Shown: in pieces, positions 26,701 through 35,500 of the stretch
Layout of the letters: each line of letters starts with the position of its first letter
How positions within the stretch are numbered: the first letter of the stretch is position 1
Assembly: GCA_030651815.1 (NCBI GenBank)
Contig: JAUSBW010000065.1
Location: forward strand, 1 to 45,236
Origin: Methanoregula sp.
Lineage (GTDB): Archaea; Halobacteriota; Methanomicrobia; Methanomicrobiales; Methanospirillaceae
Direction: 5' to 3'
DNA length: 45,236 bases
Program-made: the position numbers and the translations under genes
The notes under the pieces: model-generated
Databases searched by the model: none
Seen by the model: only the letters and a program-made list of their open reading frames with translations
What the model was told of the DNA's origin: nothing

Positions 26701-27423
26701 TTTGATTGTTGCTGACAATTCCAGAGTATCTTTTTGTTTTTGATTTTTCTCACTGCTCAACAACTCTTCCTCCTCAGGAATGAGCACCTGGATCATACCC
26801 AGTTCAGTTTGCAGTTCATCAAATTTTCTATGTTCTTCCGATCTTCGCTCATGAACCCGGATTGAGATGATACTGTAGATGCCGGTGCCGGTGATCTGTT
26901 CAAGAATAGGGGATCTTTCATCCGGTTTTGCCTCTAAAAACGCGGCAAATCCTCCCTGGGCAAGAAGTATGGAACGAGTGAACTGATCAAAATCAAGACC
27001 TGTCACTTCAACTATTTTCTCTAATACATCCCGTCGTTTTGAAGTAGTGAGAAGTTTTCTTGTTTTTGCATCAGAAATCTCATGCTTTGGCTGTTGAAGT
27101 TCACCATCAGCTTTACCACGAGCCCGCTGCTGGCTCCAATGACAGAGAAAATGTCCTTCTGTAGTTTCAAATTCAACTTCAGCAAAACACTCTCCCGTCT
27201 GGCGTGTTATGATCTCGTTTGTCGATTTGGTAATATCCCGGAGACGAGGAGTTTTCCCATAGAGGGCAAGACAGATCGCATCAAGTATGGTAGTTTTTCC
27301 CGATCCTGTAGGGCCGGTTATTGCAAAAATTGAACCCTGGATATATGCAGGATCCGTAAAATCAATAATCCATTCACCGCTGAGAGAATTTAAGTTTTTA
27401 AAGCGGAGTTTCAAAATTCTCAT
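23743..27423 (-). CDS. sbcC: SbcC/Rad50-type SMC-like exonuclease ATPase
   Basis: This 1226-residue ATPase subunit of the SbcCD (Mre11-Rad50-like) DNA end-processing nuclease has Walker A in FAITGPTGSGKTTILDAICL (about residue 35). Two long coiled coils flank a zinc hook (CPLCGSFNHPF near residue 600). The ABC signature NLSGGESFIISLSLALGLSG and Walker B DSFFLDEGFGTLDDEALDLA lie near the C-terminus. The length and short hook resemble bacterial SbcC more than the roughly 880-residue archaeal Rad50. The gene is lysine-rich with A/T-ending codons, unlike neighbours on both sides, which hints at acquisition. It abuts sbcD end to start (27423). Confidence 0.93.
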   Translation of the reverse strand: MRILKLRFKNLNSLSGEWIIDFTDPAYIQGSIFAITGPTGSGKTTILDAICLALYGKTPRLRDITKSTNEIITRQTGECFAEVEFETTEGHFLCHWSQQRARGKADGELQQPKHEISDAKTRKLLTTSKRRDVLEKIVEVTGLDFDQFTRSILLAQGGFAAFLEAKPDERSPILEQITGTGIYSIISIRVHERRSEEHRKFDELQTELGMIQVLIPEEEELLSSEKNQKQKDTLELSATIKFVQESIEWHKLLEAIQKDIIALNEEKEQFERDKIKRQGDLQKLGLAKKARTIEPAFTILETKRDQLKKTLEEIQHCTTQQLIFKEQYEKAVKDEIQASEQLKDIRSKWEKESLIITHVRNLDVKIQEAKTFIGGIKEEHAKIVKNYDNYQKIIKDSTQNLNETILNLEQTDIFLSENQKDSDLNEIIIASDQQFKVYRSLDSKLHKIAADQKRVLKNHETAEHEVSMLTIALEQKKQELTLESQNFDTLQGNLSVILNGQDLSFWREKESSLRDNLDRIKQLKETIETSEEILKELKILAESHKKIKSNSLKNSKNLKIIQKEARIKEKEVEHLEEKEALVARIRDLENERKLLEDKKPCPLCGSFNHPFAKGNIPVPDKISSESKREKKALKALHEQIAQLSIEIALTDSELSQTLREQDKLKEKLLECNEAWTIGCQEFGLDVKIAIKNNEVIKLLKSCEKDVTSCHELIFNAGKKEKELQKSEREVNKCKEDLAKIELAKQGADSEYKSLDAEKQRLHEEHEGISADIFESIDILTNLLENYGYRQFELKKLPTIIKNLTNRSNEYQEQIKKKQTLETEKVKISSEINAYTQSLADFKNQSDDKNALLSERESALKGIVDQRTSMYDNKNPDAEEIKIKKMINDTQENYSRILNEKHAINLNVTSVGSQLAKLKQVIDTGGEILHNLEISFKESLEIIGFTDENKFLKARLPTGTFEELLALEEGLHNKEVQISTRIKDKNKTQSTELEKNLTDRSPEQLSEELKIISVRNDEIKDRLGAIGEVLRKNAETRQLQQDKLVKLNTRKKEFDRWDRLHTLIGSADGKKFRNFAQGLTFEILISHANHHLQKMSDRYLLVKNSTVSLDLNVIDNYQAGEIRSTKNLSGGESFIISLSLALGLSGMASHKVRIDSFFLDEGFGTLDDEALDLALVTLSGLQQEGKLIGVISHVAAIKEKIATRIIIEKRAGGRSRLKGPGCKFKSF

Positions 27424-28664
27424 TAAAGATCCGCCTCTGCAAGTTCATCCTTCTGATAGATCTCATCGAGGATGAGATTGAATGAATCAGTTAAGTCCTG
27501 TTTTTGTTCTTCCGGTACTTTGAATTCTTTAAGACAGCGATTAAAAACATCCCGCTCATTCAAATCGCTTAAGGATTCATCTGCTTTCATTTGCTGCATA
27601 ATCTGATTAACAATCCAGGTGTTTGTGCACTTCAATATTTCAATATCCGAACCTCGTGTGTGCTCATTTAAGTGTTGCTGGATATTGGGGATGATGAGGT
27701 TGTCCGTTAAAATGATCTCTACCCAAACGGGAATATTACCGGCTTTTAATTCCTGTAGCCGGGAGACAATCGTATTGAAATCGCCAGTGATTGATTCGAT
27801 ATCCTGGAATCGGGGAACTGGTATTTCTGTGAAAACAGGCTTTTTTTCAGGAATGAATTCTACAGAAATCACGATTTTTTTCTGTCGGGCTTCAGCAAAA
27901 CCCATGGGTAACGGAGCTCCGCAATAGCGAATTGTATCCCGGCCGTTAAGAATTTGTGGTGAATGCAGGTGTCCGAGAGCGACATAATCAATATCCGGTG
28001 AAAATGTATCTGTGCTGACTCGTGTGAGGTTTCCAATATACAGCTCCCTGACCCCATCTCCATCAGAAGAAGATCCCCCGGCGGCAAATAAATGTCCCAT
28101 AGTTACGATTGGGATCTTACCGCCCGTCTGGCTGCGTTTTGATTCCGCTGCACCATGCACCTTTTGATAGTGCTGCCGGATTCCCGTGAGTAATTTTTCT
28201 GTTTTTTCGGCAATCTCTTCACCGGGTTCAACAGTACGAATTTCACGGTCACGTAAAAAAGGGACAGCACAGACAATTAAAAACGGAGTACCCTCCGAAT
28301 CTTTCAAAATTAATACTTCATCATCAATATTTTCAGATATGGATCCAATTGCATGTATGTTCAAGGTACGGAGGAGTTCTTTTGGAGCATTCAGGAGTGC
28401 CGGAGAGTCATGATTTCCTGCAGTTACGATCAGATGCTGGCAATCCGATTTTGCTATGCGGCCGAGAAAATCAAAATATAATTCTATTGCCCGGATACCC
28501 GGATTACTGCTATCAAAAATATCTCCGCTGATTAAGACGACATCGATACGTTCTTTATTGATACATTCAATCAGCCAGTTTAAAAATGATTCAAATTCTT
28601 CAAATCGTTTTTTCCCATACAGTGTATGGCCAAGATGCCAATCGGATGTATGAAGAATTTTCAT
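27423..28664 (-). CDS. sbcD: SbcD/Mre11-type nuclease
   Basis: This 413-residue calcineurin-like phosphoesterase is the nuclease partner of SbcC. The metal-binding motifs are complete: MKILHTSDWHLGHTLYG, VVLISGDIFDSSNPG, VTAGNHDSPALL, TMGHLFAAGG and DYVALGHLHSPQIL. A C-terminal region of about 130 residues corresponds to the SbcC-binding part. Its stop overlaps the sbcC start by one base. Codon use is AT-rich like sbcC. A 100-bp dispersed repeat begins 41 bases upstream of the ATG and may hold its promoter. Confidence 0.93.
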   Translation of the reverse strand: MKILHTSDWHLGHTLYGKKRFEEFESFLNWLIECINKERIDVVLISGDIFDSSNPGIRAIELYFDFLGRIAKSDCQHLIVTAGNHDSPALLNAPKELLRTLNIHAIGSISENIDDEVLILKDSEGTPFLIVCAVPFLRDREIRTVEPGEEIAEKTEKLLTGIRQHYQKVHGAAESKRSQTGGKIPIVTMGHLFAAGGSSSDGDGVRELYIGNLTRVSTDTFSPDIDYVALGHLHSPQILNGRDTIRYCGAPLPMGFAEARQKKIVISVEFIPEKKPVFTEIPVPRFQDIESITGDFNTIVSRLQELKAGNIPVWVEIILTDNLIIPNIQQHLNEHTRGSDIEILKCTNTWIVNQIMQQMKADESLSDLNERDVFNRCLKEFKVPEEQKQDLTDSFNLILDEIYQKDELAEADL

Positions 28665-28704
28665 TTTGATGCCTCAAAAAAACCAGTATTCTCCAGTGGA
28701 ATTA

Positions 28705-28804
28705 TCAAAAATTTCTCTCCCGATTGATCTCTGTTCATTGTTTGTTTTGGATTTATGATATTTATGATCACAGGTAAAGGGTAAAAAAACCCACGATTTT
28801 AGTC
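28705..28804 (-). repeat. 100-bp dispersed repeat, copy B
   Basis: This is the inverted copy of 6116-6214, with 64 bases at the sbcD-proximal end identical. The far end includes GGGTAAAAAAACCC, a small hairpin with an A-run loop. It sits between sbcD and a DUF2080-type small gene, within a 729-base divergent gap. Confidence 0.9.
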
Positions 28805-28971
28805 ATGTGTATCAAATTGTGATTTTTGATAGAAACGAAATCCATGGGTCATCAGTTAAGGATTAACTCGATTTTTCCATAACGATAAAACTCCCATTTT
28901 TACTAAGTATTCATAAAAACCGTGCAGAAATTTTAAATTGATGTGCATTACTAATGCATAATTGTATTACT

Positions 28972-29130
28972 ATGGCTACAAAAGATCTGACGCAGGAACC
29001 TTTTGATATCCACATGCAGGGATATGAAGTATTAGAGAAAGTGGCAAGTCAATCATCATCCTCCGGGAGAGTAATGGTTCCACGGGATTGGGTAGGGAAG
29101 AAAGTACGCATTATTCGGATGGAATTATGA
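28972..29130 (+). CDS. DUF2080-type transposase-associated small protein
   Basis: This short 52-residue frame encodes MATKDLTQEPFDIHMQGYEV, LEKVASQ, then SGRVMVPRDWVGKKVRIIRM. The MQGYEVLEKV, SGRVMVP-WVGKKV-II pattern is that of DUF2080 proteins, which in archaea are encoded beside insertion-sequence transposases and resemble SpoVT/AbrB-like DNA-binding strands. No transposase gene is next to it, so it is an orphan or the relic of an element. A TATA-like TTTTAAATT lies about 40 bases upstream. Downstream, another frame (ATG 29177 to TAG) encodes a 32-residue basic peptide (NRERFRWIGGLNRGHMKRDQ) of unknown status. Confidence 0.65.
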   Translation: MATKDLTQEPFDIHMQGYEVLEKVASQSSSSGRVMVPRDWVGKKVRIIRMEL

Positions 29131-29393
29131 ACAACAAAATGACACAGAAAATCTTGCCAGTCTAAAAAACGCATATATGAAAACAAGTCAGGCTCTCGAT
29201 CCAAATGTCAACCGCGAGAGGTTTAGATGGATTGGTGGGCTTAATCGAGGACACATGAAACGAGATCAAATATAGATCTCTTTTTTGATTGGTCACACAG
29301 GATAAAACTTTACCGAAGAATTTTGCTTTTGTTGCAGCTCACTTTACGATAAACAACCCCGCCATTTTTCTTCCGGCAGGTTGACCACATATT

Positions 29394-32300
29394 ATGTCAG
29401 TGCGGTCCTCTCTGGATTTTTCAGATCTCGTTTTTTATGATCGTGGACTTCCGGGAGAAAAACTGAATTATTTTATCGACCAGTTCGTCGCTGCCGCAAC
29501 AGAAGATCCCTTCACGAGCTGGCTGCTCCTTCCTACAAAAAGACTTGTTGTCGATGTCACCGGCTACCTGACAGCACATAACATCCCCTTCATTGTATCC
29601 CGCATCTGCAACCTCGAAGGATTCTGCCAGATCCTCTTTGAAGACAGCCGGACAACAGAGCGGCTCTTATCAAAGGGCGAATCGAAACTCCTGCTGAACG
29701 ATATTCTTGAGAAGCATGCAGATGAGATTCCGTTATTCATTACCCGCGATCACCCGTCTCCGGGTACGATTGATGATCTCATGACCTTCATGAATGTCAC
29801 TCTCACAAGGAAGACGGCATTCCCTGAATGTCTATTAAGTCTCCAGAGCGAGAAGAGCGATCAGCTTGACACGATCATCACGGAATACCGGAACCGGCTG
29901 AGGAAACTGGAGCTTGTTGATGGCGATACGATTCTTGAATGGACGATCGATCACCTGGACCGCTGCGCATCATCCCCGCTCGGCACGGTATTCATCTATG
30001 GATTTCATGAGCCCCTGCCGCTCGAACAGGATCTCTTTGATACGATAAAAGCGCATGCAGGGAACGCGTACTTCTTTTTCCCTGACGGGCTCGATCCAAA
30101 TATATTCAGGAGCCGGACTGTGGAGGGGAAACAACCCGTATCTCAACCGGCACCTGATCCTTTGTCAATCCGGTCTGAGATCACCGGCCTGTTCCTGGAG
30201 ACCGGTACACTTAAAGCCGGTGATTTTTTCCGGGTGCAGACGTTTCCCTCGCGCTATGCCGAAGTATATGGCATCGCAGCGGAGATCGGCCGGCTGAACG
30301 CTGCCGGCACTCCCCTTGCCGATATCGCCGTGGTATTTCCGGATCTTCGCGGGGACTACGGGCTTATCGAAGAGGTGTTTAAGGAGTTTTTGATCCCGTG
30401 GAATGCGGCAGTCGGACCCAAACTCTCCCGGGCGCCGGTTATCCAGATCCTTGCCGGGATTGCCGGTCTCGTTTCCGGCGGGTATAACCGCGAGAATATC
30501 ATCCGGTTGATTGGCAGCCCCTATTTCCGGAAGGAAGCGGTACCGGGTGGGACTTCCCGACTGGATGCCGGTGAAGTCGATCTCGTTTCCCGGTATGCCC
30601 GGATTGACGGCTCTTATCCTTCATGGATCCCGCAGCTGGACTGGCTCCATAACGAGTTACAGGATCCGGAAAAAAGTAAGAACTACCCGGGCATCCCGGT
30701 TCATACCGTTGAACGCGTGCAGGAGGGAATGCGGATTCTTATCCGTGACCTCGATGCTCTTGCCGGCAAGAAAAGTCTCCGGGTGCATATCAGCGGGTTT
30801 TTGTCTTTCCTGAAATCATGGAACATCCCGCGCTTGTACACTGCGCCGGATGAACAGACTAACGAGCGGGAGATCAAGGCGTATAACAAATTCACCACCC
30901 GGCTTGAGGCTCTTGCCATGGCTGCGTGGATCCCAGAACATGAACCTGTCCCTTATAATGCATTTTTACGGTTTATCTCCGCCATTGCTGAAGAGCCGGA
31001 TCAGAGCGGCCGGCAGGATACCGGTGGGGTTGCCGTGCTCGGTCTCCGCGAATGCCCGCACCTGAAGTTCCCGTATGTCTTTATCGGGGGGCTGGTTGAG
31101 GGCACCTTTCCCCGGCTGACCACCCGCCTCCCCTTCACGAACTCCTTAGAGAATTCCCGCATGGGCACCCGTACGCTTTATAAGATTCTCCGGGAAGAAC
31201 AGTACTATTTCATTGCGGCCCTGCTCTCCGCGCAGAAGACGGTGTACCTGAGTGCCCCGCTTGCCGATGGGGAGAAACCACTGCTCACGTCCGCATTTTT
31301 CGAACGGGTCCGGATGAGAACCAAAGAAGCACCGTGGCCTGATGCAACCGGGATTATTCCCCCGGCATCCCGGCGCACTGCGGCTGTTTTGGCCGGTGCA
31401 GGCATCCGTGATGAGACGATTTGTGTTGCTCTCAGCCTGATCCCGGGCTCACTGGATATCAGCGATCTGGTGGAACGGATCAACATGGAGCGGTACTATC
31501 GGCGGGGCAACTGCGATTCGCCCTATGATGGCATTCTTTCCGATGAATCGATCCGTGAAGTGCTTGCTGAACGGTACGGGCCGGAGCATGTGTATTCCCC
31601 GACCAGCCTTGAGACCTATGCCAGCTGCCCGTTCGAATATTTCTTAAACCGGGTGATCAATCTTCAGGCGCTGCCGGAAGTAGAGCCGAACCTGTCAGCC
31701 GGTGATCGAGGGACAGCCATCCACGATATCCTGAGCACCTTTTACCGGAAGTGGCGTTCAGCCGGCCAGATGAAGGTCAGCCTTGCCTCTCTCAGTGATG
31801 CCACTGACCTGATCCTCCGTCTTGCCAACGAAGAACTGGACAAGTACTCATTCCAGAGTCCCCTCTGGGATGCAACCCGTATCCTGATGCTCGGGGACCG
31901 GCATACCGGTCCCGGGTACTTCGAACGGTTCTTACTCCATGAAACGGATGAATCTGCATCACCGCTCGTTCCTTCCCTGTTTGAATATTCCTTTGGCATG
32001 GGAACAACGGAATCGGATGATCCCGCATCATCTCCTTCGCCGGTTGAACTCACCTCACCGGATGGGGAACGGAAGGTATTCATCCGGGGCCGGATCGACC
32101 GGATCGATCTCACACCGGACGGATTCTTTTTAATTTATGATTACAAGTCCGGCTCGCAGCATCCCAGGGCAAAGGATATCGAAGCAGGTACTGCCCTGCA
32201 GCTGCCGCTTTACCTGCTTGCGTTTGAGAAGATCACCGGCAACCACGGTATCGGCGGGGGATACTACACGATCCGGCGCGAGGTGGACCGGAGCATTGTG

Positions 32301-32531
32301 CTCGCGGATTCCGCTGCAAAGGACCTGATGGTCTCCCGGCCCCGTGTCTCTAAAGATTTTGCCGGGATGATTCAGCACTCGCGGGACTGCGCTTTTGAGT
32401 ATATCGATGGCATCCGGAACGGTCGGTTCCCCCTTCCCTGCGAAGAGAAATGCCCGAACCTGTATTGCGAGTTCAAACGTATCTGCCGCTTCGATCCCTA
32501 CCGGGTCTTCGAAGTGCGGGAGGAGACCTGA
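29394..32531 (+). CDS. AddB/RecB-like PD-(D/E)XK exonuclease with Fe-S cysteines
   Basis: A 1045-residue protein. The N-terminal two thirds have a degenerate helicase architecture like AddB (FTSWLLLPTKRLVVDVTGYL, VFIYGFHEPLPLEQDLFDTI). Residues 740-1035 form a RecB-family nuclease: YASCPFEYFLNRV, GDRGTAIHDILSTFYRKW, IRGRIDRIDLTPDGF and LIYDYKSG (catalytic D-x-K), then LQLPLYLLAF. The Cys near 743 together with CEEKCPNLYCEFKRIC near 1016-1031 matches the four-Cys iron-sulphur staple of AddB-type nucleases. The stop is one base before the AddA-like start, so the pair is one operon. It should process double-strand ends with AddA; the role as an anti-invader nuclease is inference. Confidence 0.85.
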   Translation: MSVRSSLDFSDLVFYDRGLPGEKLNYFIDQFVAAATEDPFTSWLLLPTKRLVVDVTGYLTAHNIPFIVSRICNLEGFCQILFEDSRTTERLLSKGESKLLLNDILEKHADEIPLFITRDHPSPGTIDDLMTFMNVTLTRKTAFPECLLSLQSEKSDQLDTIITEYRNRLRKLELVDGDTILEWTIDHLDRCASSPLGTVFIYGFHEPLPLEQDLFDTIKAHAGNAYFFFPDGLDPNIFRSRTVEGKQPVSQPAPDPLSIRSEITGLFLETGTLKAGDFFRVQTFPSRYAEVYGIAAEIGRLNAAGTPLADIAVVFPDLRGDYGLIEEVFKEFLIPWNAAVGPKLSRAPVIQILAGIAGLVSGGYNRENIIRLIGSPYFRKEAVPGGTSRLDAGEVDLVSRYARIDGSYPSWIPQLDWLHNELQDPEKSKNYPGIPVHTVERVQEGMRILIRDLDALAGKKSLRVHISGFLSFLKSWNIPRLYTAPDEQTNEREIKAYNKFTTRLEALAMAAWIPEHEPVPYNAFLRFISAIAEEPDQSGRQDTGGVAVLGLRECPHLKFPYVFIGGLVEGTFPRLTTRLPFTNSLENSRMGTRTLYKILREEQYYFIAALLSAQKTVYLSAPLADGEKPLLTSAFFERVRMRTKEAPWPDATGIIPPASRRTAAVLAGAGIRDETICVALSLIPGSLDISDLVERINMERYYRRGNCDSPYDGILSDESIREVLAERYGPEHVYSPTSLETYASCPFEYFLNRVINLQALPEVEPNLSAGDRGTAIHDILSTFYRKWRSAGQMKVSLASLSDATDLILRLANEELDKYSFQSPLWDATRILMLGDRHTGPGYFERFLLHETDESASPLVPSLFEYSFGMGTTESDDPASSPSPVELTSPDGERKVFIRGRIDRIDLTPDGFFLIYDYKSGSQHPRAKDIEAGTALQLPLYLLAFEKITGNHGIGGGYYTIRREVDRSIVLADSAAKDLMVSRPRVSKDFAGMIQHSRDCAFEYIDGIRNGRFPLPCEEKCPNLYCEFKRICRFDPYRVFEVREET

Positions 32532-32532
32532 T

Positions 32533-35500
32533 ATGGCGGCTACCGGGCGGCAGGACGAAGCGATCACCACGCACGACCGGAGCATGGTGGTCACGGCCGG
32601 TGCAGGTACCGGAAAGACCTACGTGCTTGTCCGGAAATATATCGATCTCCTCAAAACACAGGGAGTTACGGTGCCGCAGATCCTTGCCCTGACCTTTACG
32701 GACAAGGCCGCTGCCGAAATGAAGGAGCGGATCCGGACCGGGATCCTCTTACAGGAAGGCCCGCAGTGGGAGAAGGCGGCCGAGGATTTCATGGTAGCCC
32801 CGGTCCAGACCTTCCATTCGTTCTGCGCCCAGGTACTCCGGGAGTTCCCGATCGAGGCGGGCCTGGAACCCGGCTTTGCCGTGCTGGACGAGCAGCAGGT
32901 CTCCCGCATCCACAGCACCGCATACGAGGAGCTGATCCATACCCGGCAGGATGAGCTGACGAACGAGGCGCTGGTCCATGTTCTCTCCATCACCGACCAG
33001 TACAGCTTAAAGACGATGCTCTCCGCACTCTACAGCAAGCGGGAGCAGTATGCCCGGTTCTTTGCTGCCCTTGGCGGGGATGAGAACCATATCCCTGATG
33101 TGTGGAAAACGGAAGTCGACGCATTCCGGGACGGGGAGATCACGGCACTGCGAAAGGATCCCTCGTTCTCATTGTGCGTTCGTACCCTGCTCGGATTCGC
33201 GTCTGCGTACGAGGGTGTCGATGACAAGGCGGCGATATTCCTTCAGGAGATTCGTCCCCTCCTTTTCCGGCTTGCTGAGCCTGCGGATGCCGGGAAGTTC
33301 TGTTCGGCTGCGCTTGAACTTGGCGAGAGGAAGCCAGGCAATATCGGGAGCAAGAAGATCTGGAAGGCCAATGATCTCGATGACTTTAAGAAAGCCCGGA
33401 AGGACTTAACCGGGATCCTTGAACGGAAACACTCCCTGTTCCGGATGACCGTTGATACCGCTGATCCGGTGATTACCGGGTCGGTCCGGTTCCTGCGGGA
33501 CCTTTCTGTTGTGTTCTCCCGGTATGCAGAACTGGCCGGTAACGGGAAGGCATCTGCCGGCGGTCTTGACTTCTCGGACCTGATCCTCCATGCCCGGCAG
33601 CTCTTCGTTGAGCAGCGGGATCTTGTGGCAACGCACTTCATGCCCCGGTTCCGGTACATCCTTGTCGACGAATTCCAGGACACGGACCTTGCCCAGTTCG
33701 ATATCATCCTCGCGATCATCGGGACCCCGTCCCCGAAAACGGACTGCCTCTTCATTGTCGGCGACCCCAAGCAGTCGATCTATCTCTTCCGCGATGCGGA
33801 CGTGACCCGGTTCAAGGAGGCGCAGGAGATCATCGCTGCGGCCTGCAAGGGACGGGTGGTGAACCTCGATACCAGTTTCCGGAGCACGAAGGAAGTGATC
33901 GGCCTTTCGAACTTCATCTTCTCCCGGCTGCTTGCGTCTGCGGAGAAGCCGTGGGAGTTCGGGTACGAGCCGGTCCGGATAGCTGAAAGCCGCGCAGCTC
34001 ATACCGGTTCGGTGGAACTGCTCCTCCCCCCCAAGGGTAGTGATGCTGCCGGGACGAAACGGAACGAGGCCGGGATGCTGGCCCGGCGGATCCACAGCAT
34101 CGTGAATGCGCAGCCGTTTTTTGTGTACTCGGAGGGGCCGGACCATTCGTTCGTTCAGCGCCCGGCCCGGTACGGCGATATCGCGATCCTGCTGGAGCAG
34201 CGGACCAACCTCTCGTATTACCTGTCGGCGCTGGGCGAGTACGGGATCCCGTTCTATGTCCACGGGGGGACCGGGTTCTACCACCGGCAGGAAGTGTACG
34301 ATCTCTGCAATATCCTCTCGTTCCTCGAACACCGTCACGACAATATCAGCCTTGCCGGTATCCTGCGGTCCCCGTACTTCGGCGTTCCGGATACGGAACT
34401 TTTCTGCATTGCGCAGGAGAACGGCCGGATGCTCTGGGACAAGCTGGTTGCGTACGCGGAGCGGACCGGTCCCGGTCCGGCAACCCGTGCCCGCGAGCTG
34501 CTCTCATCATGGCAGCAGTACGCCGGCCGGTCCGGGCTGGTCTCGTTACTCCGCCGGATCCTATCGGAGTCCGGAGTTTACACCGTGTATGCCGCGCTCC
34601 CGGCCGGGGAACAAATCCTTGCCAACATCGAGAAGCTGGTCGGCATGGCCCGGAACCGCGAGGAGGCCGGAAATTATACACTAGCCGATTTCACCGCCGA
34701 TCTCCGGCAGGCGATGGACGAGGACGAGCGGGAAGGCGAGGCGCCGCTCGATGCCCTTTCTGAGAATGCTGTCAACATCATGACCGTGCATGCGGCAAAG
34801 GGCCTGGAGTTCCCCCTCGTGTTCGTGCCGGACATGGGCATGCCGTTCCGCGAACGGTATCCCCCCATCATGATCGGCGACAACCCGCTGATGGTGGGAG
34901 TCAGGGTCCCCAATCCCGCTGACAATTTTGAGATGACGGAGAGTGCCGTCATGGTGATGCTGCGGGAGTTGCAGCGCCAGAAGGAGCGGGCCGAGCGGAA
35001 GCGTTTGTTGTATGTGGCGTTGACCCGGGCCCGGGATCATTTGTTCATGAGCGGGAGTGCGCCGGAGGATTCTCTTTTATCTTTTGATCTTGGCCGGTCC
35101 CGGATTGAGTGGTTATTTAGTGCACTTGGGGTGACGGGGGATGCGATTGCTGCCGGGGGATTGGTGTTGCTTTCTGACGGTCTCCGTCTTTCGATTGTTT
35201 CGGATCCCTTGGCGATTCCTGCTGAGACGGGGCGGGTCTCATCTGCGCTGCTTGTTGTGCCTGAGGAATGTGCGGGGAAGGCGGGGACCTGGACCGGGCC
35301 GGTGTATTCTGCCGGACCGGAGCGGGTGAAGGTTGTTTCTGTTTCGGAGATGGAGAAGGGACTGGTTCATGTCCGGGAGCCGGTGGTTTCGAAGTATTTA
35401 CCGGGTGTCGATGGCACGAAGAAGGGTACGATTATTCATGAGGTGCTGCGGGGCCGGGATACGTCGACTGTATTGAAAGAATATGGGGAATATTCGGAGG

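Noticed and set aside
33406-34338. 310-codon minus-strand frame inside the AddA-like gene
   Set aside because: It is antisense to strong helicase motifs. Such long shadows arise from the GC-rich codon pattern.
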